Shown here: positions 47,176 to 57,231 of the stretch, one piece after another
Layout of the letters: each line of letters starts with the position of its first letter
Position numbering within the stretch: position 1 is the first letter of the stretch
From: Nilaparvata lugens
Lineage: Eukaryota > Arthropoda > Insecta > Hemiptera > Delphacidae
Length of the DNA stretch: 64,000 nt
Reading direction: 5' to 3'
Assembly (NCBI RefSeq): GCF_014356525.2
Contig: NC_052515.1
Location: 21,085,725-21,149,724 of the forward strand
Notes under the pieces: model-generated
The model's database searches: none
Told to the model about the DNA's origin: nothing
Seen by the model: the letters and a program-made list of their open reading frames with translations, nothing else
Program-made: the position numbers and the translations under genes

Positions 47176-49152
47176 TAAATGACTGTACATTCGCACGCGT
47201 AATCTTAGCAGTAAATCTATGCGGCATGAATGTTTCAATTTCGGCATCTTCGTTGCCCCGACGTCCTACATTTGCTACCCTAATGATAACAGCATCCTTG
47301 TTGTAGGAGCGCACAACACGCGCACCTAAAACAGGATACTGAAATGCATCGGATAAATGTTTTAACGCAATTGTACGACGTCGGGATGGATCTGAAAATC
47401 TTATCAGGCCATCGAAATCAAATTCATGCCGCATAGAGTTAGATCCTAAGATTGCGCGTGGACGACTATAAGGATGAGCGGTGGAGGCAGCGGCGGCGGG
47501 GGGACAACCTTGTTGGTGTGATGTGAAGGCGGGGGGGATTCTTGTTGTGGGGGCGGGGGGTATCCGGACTTGTTGGTGTGATGTGACGGTGAAGGCGGGG
47601 GGGATCGCAGCAGCTCGGGTGGCGGGTGGTGGCGACGTGTATATTACAAGCTGCTGGCAATGCGGCGATGAAGGGGGAGGGAGATCGGGGCTGGAAACCT
47701 GTTGCTGACGTCGATCCGTTTGATGAAGTGGCTGCCAGAGGTTTTGCTCCTTGAGTTGCTTTTCAGCTCTGGTCAATAGTTCCATTAATGAGTTGTCTTC
47801 ATCAAACAGGCCGGCGTCGGCAGGTGCAGCGTCGCTTCTCAATAGTTCAGCCTCCAGCATAGCCATTGCCCCGTCCTCGGACCACAACTCGTTAGTGTAA
47901 ATGTCCTGTAGAAAAAAATCAAGTTTAGCAAAAATATATTATTTTCTATTTTTTTTTCAGTTGGTGTTTGAAAATGTTGCCGCGAGCAAGAAAGCGTTGC
48001 ATTCATTGTTCCAACAACAGTGACATCATCAACAGTGACAACAACGATAGTGATGAGAAGAAAGTGGTAAATTACTTTAAAGAAATCGATAGGCTTGACT
48101 CATTTTTTAAAGGTAATAAAACTATTTGGCCGCATCAATATCCAAAACCGAATCATTTAGCAGAGGCCGGCTTCTACTTTTTAAAAGTTTTCGATAGAAC
48201 AAAATGTGTTTTTTGCAATGTAGTTTTGGAAAATTGGGAAGTGAGTGATTATGCTATTTTTGAACATAAAAAATGGTCACCGAAGTGCGGCTTCATAAAC
48301 AATTATCTTGTTGGTAATATTCGTACAACGTCAACTTTTCAGAAAAACCCAGACTACAATGAACAATACGAACGTGAAAATTCATTTATGAAAATGGAAT
48401 GTTTGCCGAAAAATTTCAAACAGTTAGCAAGTGAGGGATTTTATTATGGTATTGATTTTTCAAATTCGAATGGATTTGGTCTTATTTGCAGTGGTTGTCG
48501 TATGTGGGCAGACACATCGATCAATAAATACCAATTGAGGGATTTACACATTCAATCATCGCCAAATTGCGATTTTGTTAAAAAAAGTTGTGAAGCAGAA
48601 GAAGAAGAAGAAGAAGAAGAAGAAGAAGAAGAAGAAGATGATGATAAAGACATAACCTATTAGCAGTGTGTGTGTGTGTGTGTGATAAGTATTCCAGTTG
48701 CGCAAAGTTTTAATTAGCAGTTAAGTGTGAAGAACAACAAAGACATGCACCTAGAGTGGGCTAATCAGTTTTAGGGGACATTAGAAGAACATTATTTGTA
48801 TGATAGAAGTATTCAGTTGAAAAAAAGACTGATTGCGCAAAGGGATGACAGTGTTTTAATTAGCAGTTAAGTGTGAAGAACAACAAAGACATCCACCTAG
48901 TGTGGGGTAATCAGTTTTAGGAGCACATTAGAAGAACTTTATTTGTATGATAGAAGTATTCAGTTGAAAAAGACTGATAACATTAGTTTGCTAAATTTGT
49001 ATGAGAAGAAAACTGACAACAAACAGAAAACTACTGTTGGATTAGAAGAATGTATTTCAAGTCAGTTTGCTAGTTGAGTAAATGGAAAATAAACTTACAT
49101 TGGTTCCGCTGTTGTTTGCCACTGCTATAGGCGAGGATTGATCTGCTGACAT
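47081..49152 (-). CDS. Spliced OB-like paralogue with Pro-rich linker
   Basis: Two exons are proposed. Exon 1 (49152-49099) encodes 18 residues from ATG and ends AAT|GTAAGT; exon 2 (47905-47081) follows TTTTTTTCTACAG and continues in phase as DIYTNELWSEDG. The first third is acidic, the middle is Pro/Gln/His-rich from repeated CCACCAACA-type triplets, and the last ~110 residues contain LKHLSDAFQYPVLGARVVRS, an Ile-rich strand, ETFMPHRFTAKI and FNSGCHNLIMQVVHSEGRS. This series of positions parallels the small protein at 40576-40941 (LKDL, ARLVR, LPEKF, FN, EGKS), so the two are likely paralogues. A TATA/TCAGT pair precedes exon 1. The intron contains the entire plus-strand BIR coding sequence. 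Confidence 0.6.
47974..48663 (+). CDS. Two-BIR inhibitor-of-apoptosis-like protein
   Basis: The ATG at 47974 opens a 229-residue protein with two BIR-type zinc modules. BIR1 (about 38-108): RLDSFF, WPHQYP, LAEAGFYFLK, then CVFC, sixteen residues, EHKKWSPKC, i.e. C-x2-C-x16-H-x6-C. BIR2 (about 133-205): LASEGFYYG, then CSGC, sixteen residues, HIQSSPNC with identical spacing. The N terminus has CIHC, and the C terminus is a Glu/Asp run from a (GAA)n repeat. There is no RING. BIR domains of baculoviral and cellular IAPs bind caspases or IAP antagonists; an anti-apoptotic role here is inference. The gene has its own TATA promoter, a short leader exon and an intron, and it lies inside the intron of the antisense gene. 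Confidence 0.8.
   Translation: MLPRARKRCIHCSNNSDIINSDNNDSDEKKVVNYFKEIDRLDSFFKGNKTIWPHQYPKPNHLAEAGFYFLKVFDRTKCVFCNVVLENWEVSDYAIFEHKKWSPKCGFINNYLVGNIRTTSTFQKNPDYNEQYERENSFMKMECLPKNFKQLASEGFYYGIDFSNSNGFGLICSGCRMWADTSINKYQLRDLHIQSSPNCDFVKKSCEAEEEEEEEEEEEEEDDDKDITY
48664..49092 (+). repeat. Duplicated ~120-bp segment 3' of the BIR gene
   Basis: After a (GT)n run (48665-48684), two copies of TTTTAATTAGCAGTTAAGTG...AGAAGTATTCAGTTGAAAAA occupy about 48708-48830 and 48853-48975. They probably form the 3' untranslated part of the BIR transcript. No additional gene is seen. Confidence 0.6.
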
Positions 49153-49175
49153 CGTCGTAGTGTTGTTGGAGTTTC

Positions 49176-49218
49176 AAACTGATACTAACAGAAGGACGCA
49201 GTTTTTCGTCATTATATA
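49176..49218 (-). promoter_or_regulatory. TATA plus TCAGT initiator of the spliced OB-like gene
   Basis: On the minus strand TATATAATG (to 49218) is followed by ATCAGTTTG with its A at 49180, 36-38 bases downstream of the TATA start. The ATG of exon 1 is 28 bases further on. Confidence 0.5.
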
Positions 49219-49527
49219 TTATCAACTTGATGAATATAGATGGTAAGAAGTTCAAAGAAAGTATATCTGTTTTGTGCATATGTTGTATGCGAAATTTAGT
49301 ACAGATGTGCGGAACACTGATAAGGAAACGTTTGCAAATTTCTTAAGGAACGGTCAAAATGTGTGCACCTTGCATGTCTCTGTAACGGACTTAACATCTG
49401 CTAGCTGAGTGAAAGATATTAATTTATTCATTGTGCAGTGCACATGCATACTTATATAATTATTGCAACCCCCACATGTTCTGTGTGATAACAAACTGAC
49501 AGTTGATGGTACCGAGCGGCTCAAAAT
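49219..49527. other. Intergenic DNA between divergent element genes, no gene seen
   Basis: This lies between the start of the minus-strand OB-like gene and the promoter of the polymerase gene. Short frames on both strands have no supportable content. Confidence 0.4.
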
Positions 49528-49565
49528 TATAAAAGCATCGAGCAACATGATATTGCTTGCATTCG
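49528..49565 (+). promoter_or_regulatory. TATA box and initiator of the polymerase gene
   Basis: TATAAAAG (49528-49535) is followed 33 bases later by GCATTC, close to an arthropod initiator. The first ATG downstream is 49597, giving a leader of about 36 bases. Confidence 0.5.
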
Positions 49566-49596
49566 ATTATAGTGTGACGTTTCATGCACAGTGCAA

Positions 49597-51288
<1,692 letters not shown>

Positions 51289-51310
<22 letters not shown>

Positions 51311-52647
51311 ACATTTCTATAACAGTGATTGCTTATGATGCTGCTAAAAAAAAGTTTTTCCCGTACCGTTGTTCAATTTATAGACAACGCGAACATAAAA
51401 TCAATCTTCTACTATTGTCAAATGATACACCGCCGAAAAAATGGCATTATGTTCTGATAAACACGTGTCAAGGGTATAACGGATTGTCACGGTCACTGAG
51501 TCATCACTTGTCTTTGCATAATGGTCAAGTGTTCATTTGTCCATATTGTTTTAACAAATTTACAACTAACCGGCATGCAAATTGCGATGGAAAAACCAAT
51601 CTAGAAAAACATATGGATTTGTGTTCAACATTTGCAATACAAAGAACAGTACTACCTAAACAGGGTGAAATGTTAAAGTTTAAAAATTTTTCGTACACAC
51701 TAAAAAATAAGTACATTGCATTTGCCGATTTTGAAAGTTTTATTATACCAACAAATAATGGTGAGGTCGATGACGATGACGATGAAAATGTTGATGATTT
51801 GCTCGGAACTGATATAGGAAATAGCTTTACAAGGAAAACACAAAAACATGTTGCTTGCGGCTATGCGTTTATTATTTTAGACGAATCAGGTGAAATATTC
51901 TACGGCCCACGCGTTTATAGAGCTACAAGTGTTGGCGAGAAAATTATTGATCAATTTCTTGATGAAATCATTGCCATAGGTCGAAACTGTTCCATTGATA
52001 TGCAACAAGAAGTGCCCATGATTGAATTAAATGAAGAACAATTATTAGCTTTTAACAATAGTACAGTATGTTTCTTGTGCAACGATGAATTTAAAGCCAA
52101 CGAAATTCGTATAAGGCACCATTCTCATACAACAGGAAATTTTCTCGGTGCAACGCACAAGTCATGTAATTTAAATGCAAAAGCACCAAAACTATTAAAC
52201 TGTTTTTTTCATAATTTTCGCGGATATGATAGTCATTTCATTGTTAAGGCATTAGCAGGACGAAAGGAGAAAATTGATTGTATTGCAAACTCATCGGAAA
52301 AATTCCTCACAATTACAATAGATCGAGTACGTTTCCTTGACAGTTTTCAATTCTTAAGCTCAAGTCTACAGTCACTTGTTGCCAATCTTGCAAGTGATAC
52401 AGAAAACATTGATACTAATTTCAAAGTAATGTGTAAAATATTCAACGATAAAAATCAACAAAAACTTTTACTACATAAAGGGGTGTACCCGTATCAGTAC
52501 ATAACAGATGCTGAAAAATTTGAAGAACAGCAATTGCCGGCAATTGACTCATTTTACAGTACACTTAGTAATACAGCATTGCAAGTAGACGATTACGAGC
52601 ATGCACAGAAAGTTTGGCGCAAATTTAACATAAACTCATATAGGTAA
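51289..52647 (+). pseudogene. DNA polymerase B, exonuclease part, cut off before the palm domain
   Basis: This frame continues the polymerase from 51289. Features in order: a Cys/His finger (CPYC near 51540, with H and C about 35 residues later), the exonuclease I motif FADFESF (51721-51741, Asp and Glu present), a second Cys cluster (CFLC, RHHSHTTG, HKSCN at about 52070-52170), and the exonuclease II region HNFRGYDSHF (about 52210). It also has LDSFQFLSSSLQSLV. The polymerase active-site motifs expected after this point are absent, because the frame runs into the terminal repeat of the next element at 52644 and stops at once. A full Polinton enzyme would be roughly twice this length. The copy is therefore not functional as a polymerase. 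Confidence 0.75.
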
Positions 52648-52912
52648 GAAAATCACCTTACTTTACTTTCGGCGATGCAATTTCAGCGACCCCCACTCCT
52701 CCTCCCCCTATCACGTGACCTTGGCTCTACCCATCACTGCTCTTAGCCTGGATGATGTCACATTGGATTACAACCTTCTCTGCACTCACATTTTCGACTA
52801 TTTACAATACCTTAACTTAAATACAAAAATACAACTCTTTCCTTATGTCTACTGGGGTTATGCTTTAGAACATCTAGCTTAATTCTAATTTTATAATTCA
52901 AATCAATGTTAG
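52644..52912 (+). repeat. Left terminal inverted repeat of second Polinton-like element
   Basis: It begins GTAAGAAAATCACCTTACTT and is matched in inverse by 56959-57231 with few differences (mostly one- to six-base indels in A/T runs). It contains CACCCCTCCT-type C-rich sequence, CACGTG and the last ~33 codons of the gene at 52812-53933. Confidence 0.85.
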
Positions 52913-53933
52913 AGCTCTCAAATTCTTCCTCCAACCAATAGTTAGACACATACAATTCTTCTAGGCTCTCAAACTGTAAAATATACCGTATCTTGTTTCT
53001 ATTGTACACTTCTTTTATTGCAATAATGACCAACTCTGTACCTTCTGGTAATTCTTCTAATCTTTTGCACTGTACTACGTTTACTTTCCCTTTAATTTCC
53101 AGCATTGTGATGTTATTATACTGCTCCACTTCTGTCTGTGTGAATGGAGTGTCTTCTAAGTTTTTCCATACATCTGACAAAAATTTTAGATTTTGTATTT
53201 TTGGAAATGTGTTACCATTATAGCTTGTCATGCCATTGACTGTAATTACACAAATAATTTCTTCCCTTGGTAGACAAATAATTTCTTTTTGGTCGTTGTA
53301 TGGGATTACAAAATAACCCACTTTCTTAAGGTCTTCTATTGCCTTGTATGCATTTAGAAAAACATTTTTGTGATATCCTTTTACAATGTACACATGTTTC
53401 GAACCTTCCTTTTCTCCTAAAACACCTACATATGGAAATTTTCCCTTATTATTTACAGAAAATGCAGTCACATTATAAACCCCACTAGGCTCAAAATTCC
53501 TCCAATGTGAATAAAAATATGGCTCAAGTTCCTCTCTCAAATTTTCTATTTCTTTCTCAAATTCTATAAGTTGTTTGTGCTGCTCCTTTATGCTCTCTGT
53601 AGCCTCTAAAAACTCAATTTTCCTCCGTTTTAGATCAATTTCATCCAGTTCTAGCTTACGCTTCTTGGCTGATAGCACTGAGATAGGAGACAAGGGCTGT
53701 ATCTCTTTAACAGGGTATGGGAGAAGCTTACAGGTTATGTTTGCTCGTTTTCTTAAGACTTGTGGTATCAAGTTACCTGTTGCTACAAGACCCAACTCAT
53801 CTAGGTCAACACCTTTGGATATGCTAGAGAAAACTGTGGTTGACTTGGAGAAATATGTCTCACCACTCGTAATATAACACTTTTGTATAAAACTAATATT
53901 GTCCTTGTTGTCTGTATCCTCGAAAATTTCCAC
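52812..53933 (-). CDS. Coiled-coil protein with OB-like C terminus (third paralogue)
   Basis: The 373-residue protein is intact. Residues about 90-150 form a Lys/Glu-rich coiled coil (KRKLELDEIDLKRRKIEFLE then EFEKEIENLREELE). A middle region is not recognised. The last ~100 residues read as LEELPEGTELVIIAIKEVYN, KIRYILQF, ELYVSNYWLEEEF and IDLNYKIRIKLDV; the strand order and the 'L-x2-L-x2-G' opening resemble the OB-like proteins at 40576-40941 and 47081-49152. Like the former it is the terminal gene of its element and reads toward the end. Its final codons lie inside the terminal inverted repeat. A single-stranded DNA-binding or terminal-protein-related role is a guess. Confidence 0.55.
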   Translation of the reverse strand: MEIFEDTDNKDNISFIQKCYITSGETYFSKSTTVFSSISKGVDLDELGLVATGNLIPQVLRKRANITCKLLPYPVKEIQPLSPISVLSAKKRKLELDEIDLKRRKIEFLEATESIKEQHKQLIEFEKEIENLREELEPYFYSHWRNFEPSGVYNVTAFSVNNKGKFPYVGVLGEKEGSKHVYIVKGYHKNVFLNAYKAIEDLKKVGYFVIPYNDQKEIICLPREEIICVITVNGMTSYNGNTFPKIQNLKFLSDVWKNLEDTPFTQTEVEQYNNITMLEIKGKVNVVQCKRLEELPEGTELVIIAIKEVYNRNKIRYILQFESLEELYVSNYWLEEEFESSNIDLNYKIRIKLDVLKHNPSRHKERVVFLYLS

Positions 53934-54040
53934 ATAATTAATAGGTACCTAGTAGATTGAAGCTAAATGCAGAGATTACATAGGATATTATTTTATTTCG
54001 TTGTTGTGGATTGGTAGGCAGATTTAATTGTACTCCAGTC

Positions 54041-54140
54041 NNNNNNNNNNNNNNNNNNNNNNNNNNNNNNNNNNNNNNNNNNNNNNNNNNNNNNNNNNNN
54101 NNNNNNNNNNNNNNNNNNNNNNNNNNNNNNNNNNNNNNNN
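54041..54140. other. Assembly gap (100 N)
   Basis: Exactly one hundred unknown bases, the usual placeholder for a gap of unknown size. Missing element genes could lie here. Confidence 0.98.
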
Positions 54141-54171
54141 GATAGTGGGATGACTGGTGGCGATAGTGAGT

Positions 54172-54249
54172 GGCTGCACTCATGACAAAAATGCAATCAC
54201 CACAAGGACATGGTGATTCAGGGTCTGCTGGCGCAATTGCTGATTGAAT
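54172..54249 (-). repeat. Duplicated tract encoding ADPESPCPCGDC, copy 1
   Basis: A segment of about 75 bp containing GGACATGGTGATTCAGGGTC is repeated with few changes at 55147-55222. It directly abuts the broken 3' end of the integrase fragment, so a local duplication probably accompanied the rearrangement. Confidence 0.65.
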
Positions 54250-54655
54250 AGAGTGATCTATTGAAACGTTCAACTATAGATGCTTTCTTATCAGAAAAAG
54301 TTGAATAATGATTGATGCCATACTTTTGCATAAGCTGTTGAAACTACTATTAAACCATTCCTTTCCGTCATCAGTTTGCAAATTCTTCATGGGATTCTGT
54401 TCAAATATAGGCTGCATTGCCTTAACCACTTCATCAGCTGACTTGCTTTTAATTGGTATAGCAAAAGCAAACTTACTAAGACAATTGATTATTGTAATAA
54501 TATATCTATAGCCTTTGTTCTGTCTTGCATATGGTAGCATCTCTACAAGATCAGCCTGATAAGATCATCAAGACCTTTCACAGTAACCATTCGTGTAGGG
54601 AACCTCCTACGAGCCTGCTTGTGCAGCTCTCTCGCTATAACAGTCTTATCCATAC
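54250..54655 (-). pseudogene. Polinton-type integrase fragment, frameshifted
   Basis: The minus strand carries pieces of a retroviral-type DDE integrase in three frames. First: an N-terminal piece with ARELHKQARRRFPTRM (about 54585-54650). Second, from about 54558: ADLVEMLPYARQNKGYRYI, followed by SKFAFAIPIKSK and LQTDDGKEWFN; the two Asp residues expected of the catalytic triad are present. Third, from about 54330: HYSTFS and VERFNRS, holding the expected Glu. At least two frame breaks separate them, and the C-terminal part, including any chromodomain, is replaced by the ADPESPCPCGDC tract. Integrases of this type insert Polintons with 6-bp target duplications. This copy cannot be active. 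Confidence 0.75.
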
Positions 54656-54994
54656 TGACTGATAAAATCTATGTCATCAACTTTAAATAGTCTATTATGC
54701 TAATCCAAACATTCTCCATATCCTGTGAAGAGGAGGAGAGATTGCAACTTTTTCTTTTCATAACCTCTACACTTTGATAGTGCAGGATGTGAGACGCCTT
54801 GTACTCTTACTTCTACATGATTCAGAGGTTTGAGCAATAAGAGACAGTTGATTTGATACGATTATATTGTAGTCATACTCTAGTACACATTGGATACAAA
54901 GAATATTATCAGACATTACATCTCAATCATCGAGGTTAACAGCACATAGTCAAATAATGGTCCTAAATTAGTACACATTTCACAAAATGCAAAG
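54656..54994. other. Non-coding element interior, no gene seen
   Basis: No recognisable frame. The sequence upstream of the integrase fragment shows only short broken frames. Confidence 0.4.
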
Positions 54995-55191
54995 CTATAA
55001 GGAAAGTTCAGAATCATCATCTGTATTGTGACAAGGATGAAGTGTAGCTGTTGGGAATGTTGAAGAAATCACATCAGCAAAATTCTCGAAAGTTCCAAAA
55101 GGATCATAATATCCTTCTCCAATGTTGAATAGTGGCTCAACACTCCACCTGCACTCATGACAAACTGCAATCACCGCAAGGACATGGTGAT

Positions 55192-55620
55192 TCAGGGTCT
55201 GCTGGCACCATTGCTGATTGAAGTACTGGATGTTGTTGACAGCCCATGTTGACAGTAGGCTGAGCACACCTCGACTGACTTTGTAATAACTGCTTCAAGG
55301 AATTCCAGCGATGTGAATGATGGGTGGAGACAGTTGCGCAGATCATATGCGCAGTGGATTTGTTGACACAGTTCCTCCCCCACTTCATGCTCTCCTGCGA
55401 TTTTTAAGTACCAGTTGCTAACATCATTGTACATTGTTGCAAGGTCGTGGTTGAACTTGCTGGATGACATCAGACATTGCCTGATGTGGAAAATGTTGTA
55501 TGTATCCAGTCCATGCTCCCTGGATGCTAGAAAGTCTTCACTCCTATACTTTGGATCCAGTGAATAGGCTCCAAGAGCCATCATGAGGCAGAGCACGACT
55601 TGAATGTTGGAAGCATGCAT
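55192..55620 (-). CDS. Unknown spliced gene of the second element, main exon
   Basis: An acceptor (GCAATGTTCCAG, exon start 55642) is followed by an ATG at 55620 and a 143-residue frame. The N terminus, IQVVLCLMMALGAYS, could be a signal peptide. It continues with EDFLASREHGLDTYNIFHIR, about eight cysteines, and a Ser/Thr-rich end. I do not recognise it. A donor at 56449 (AAGA|GTAAGT) and a TATA box at 56575-56582 define a likely non-coding first exon. An overlapping frame at 54995-55267 contains GYYDPFGTFENFADV and might be a continuation after a frame break. The frame runs into the second copy of the ADPESPCPCGDC-coding tract (55147-55222). Confidence 0.4.
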   Translation of the reverse strand: MHASNIQVVLCLMMALGAYSLDPKYRSEDFLASREHGLDTYNIFHIRQCLMSSSKFNHDLATMYNDVSNWYLKIAGEHEVGEELCQQIHCAYDLRNCLHPSFTSLEFLEAVITKSVEVCSAYCQHGLSTTSSTSISNGASRP

Positions 55621-55689
55621 GTTGAATGCAGAGTGATGAGATCTGGAACATTGCAAAACAATATTGTATTAGTATGGTATGTAGTATTC

Positions 55690-56400
55690 AACTCTATATA
55701 TATAAATCAACGGATGTGGGGGGGATGAAGGTGGTGAATTGTATCTAGGATCGGGGTCGGTGTGTGTGGGTGGGTCGGGGTGGAGGTTCGTAGGTGTTAT
55801 GTTCTAGGGATGATGGTCCGGAGCTGTATGGGGGGTGGGGTGGGGTGGTGATGGGGAATGTGAATGGGGGTCTAGGATCTACTTTGCGATTATACGGTTT
55901 TTAGGTTAGGATGAATTACAACCATGTGAATGGAGGTCTAGGATCTACTTTATGATTATACGTTTTTAGGTTAGGATAGATTACAACCACCAACTCAAAG
56001 AACCTAATTCACAATTAAACTCATAACTTGTATGTATTGGAACCTAATTCATAATTACACTAGTCATTTTTGACTATGTCATGTACTCTATGTATTGGAA
56101 CCTAATTCATAATAACTAGTCATTTTTGACTATGTCATTTACTCTATGGTGTTTATGTTTAAGGATAATGATCGGAGCTGTATGGGGGGAATGTGAATGG
56201 GGGTCTAGGATCTACTTTGCAATTATGTTTTTTTAGGTTAGGATGGATTACAACCACCAACTTGAAGAACCTAATTCATAATAAAACTCATAACTTGTAT
56301 GTATTGGAACCTAATTCATATTACACTAGTCATTTTTGAATTTAATTGTCAGTCTCAAACTACTTCAAAATTCTACTCTTTTGAACTTAATTGTTGAATC
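55690..56400. repeat. Intron with GT-rich and direct-repeat sequence
   Basis: 55715-55870 is G/T-rich on the plus strand. The rest has two or three copies of 'ggtctaggatctactttgc...ttaggttagga...ttacaaccac' and of 'tattggaacctaattcata' (55870-56340). No gene is seen. Confidence 0.6.
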
Positions 56401-56449
56401 ATGAATAAATATAAATATATATATAACTATAAAATGCACTGGTACTTAC

Positions 56450-56582
56450 TCTTGATGTTGATGAAGATGGAGTAATCCAAAACCAATACGCCGAAATCAC
56501 ACACAAACGTACTGGTGGTACACACATGTACTGACTGTCAAAAACACAATGTCCCACTCCTTGTAGAACAACTCCTTTTATA
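56450..56582 (-). promoter_or_regulatory. TATA promoter and leader exon of the unknown spliced gene
   Basis: On the minus strand TATAAAAGG (TATA at 56575-56582) is followed about 32 bases later by GACATTG, and the exon ends at ATCAAGA|GTAAGT (donor 56449). A short upstream frame beginning ATGTGTGTACC is out of phase with the main exon. Confidence 0.45.
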
Positions 56583-56588
56583 CCCCAG

Positions 56589-56646
56589 TTCAGGATCTGG
56601 AGGGAATTTTTTTTTCCTTTTTTTTCCTTTTTTCCCGATTTTATGT

Positions 56647-56684
<38 letters not shown>

Positions 56685-56790
56685 TTTTTTTTTTTATTTT
56701 TTTTTTTTTTCAATTTTTTTTTTTTTTTTTTTTAATTTTTTTTTTTTAATTTTTTTTTTTAATTTTTTTTTTTTTTTTTTTTTTTTTTTC
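56589..56790 (+). repeat. Poly(T)-rich tract
   Basis: Long T runs interrupted by AA and C. The Phe-rich frame across it is not a gene. Read lengths here may be unreliable. Confidence 0.85.
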
Positions 56791-56902
56791 ACCTGGGGTG
56801 ACCTGAGGTTAGGTTAGGTCACCTGGGGTGACTTGAGGTTAGGTTAGGTCACCTGGAGTGACCTTGATTGGTTAGGTTAGGTTAGGTTAGGTTAGGTTAG
56901 GT
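56790..56902 (+). repeat. Tandem GGTGACCTGAGGTTAGG units and (TTAGG)6
   Basis: Three copies of a ~40-bp unit (CACCTGGGGTGACCTGAGGT followed by TAGGTTAGGT) lead into six perfect TTAGG copies at 56872-56901. TTAGG is the canonical insect telomere repeat; here it is a short interstitial tract just inside the right terminal repeat. Confidence 0.8.
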
Positions 56903-56913
56903 GACCTGAGGTG

Positions 56914-56949
56914 AGGAGGAGTCTGGCACACGTGTGCCAGACTCCTCCT
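56914..56949. repeat. 36-bp perfect palindrome
   Basis: A perfect inverted repeat without spacer, centred on CACACGTGTG between 56931 and 56932, lies ten bases inside the right terminal inverted repeat. The left terminal repeat has no equivalent next to it. Confidence 0.9.
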
Positions 56950-56958
56950 TTTGTTCTA

Positions 56959-57231
56959 CTAACATTGATTGGAATTATTAAATTAGAATTAAGCTAGATG
57001 TTTTTAAAGCATAACCCCAGTAGACATAAGGAAGAGTTGTGTTATTTTTTTGTATTTAAGTTAAGGTATTGTAAATAGTCGAAAATGTGAGTGCAGAGAA
57101 GGTTGTAATCCAATGTGACATCATCCAGGCTAAGAGCAGTGATGGGTAGAGCCAAGGTCACGTGATAGGGGGAGGAGGAGTGGGGGTCGCTGAAATTGCA
57201 TCGCCGAAAGTAAAGTAAGGTGATTTCTTAC
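56959..57231 (-). repeat. Right terminal inverted repeat of second Polinton-like element
   Basis: Inverse of 52644-52912 with a few small indels. It carries a duplicate of the C-terminal codons of the OB-like gene. Confidence 0.85.

Larger units (their letters stand above)
52644..57231. mobile_element. Second Polinton-like element, degraded, with ~270-bp terminal inverted repeats
   Basis: It is bounded by inverted repeats 52644-52912 and 56959-57231. Content: an OB-like gene, an assembly gap, an integrase fragment, duplicated ADPESPCPCGDC-coding tracts, and a spliced gene of unknown function. No 6-bp target duplication is visible (ATATAG before, TAACGA after), so the two flanks probably do not derive from one simple insertion. 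Because of the gap its real length is unknown. Confidence 0.65.

Noticed and set aside
52638..52650. AG|GTAAGA at the end of the polymerase frame as a splice donor
   Set aside because: The GTAAGA is the start of the terminal inverted repeat, also present at the other end, and no matching downstream polymerase exon exists in the window.
56872..56901. (TTAGG)6 as a chromosome end
   Set aside because: Six copies only, internal, with unique sequence on both sides; an interstitial tract.
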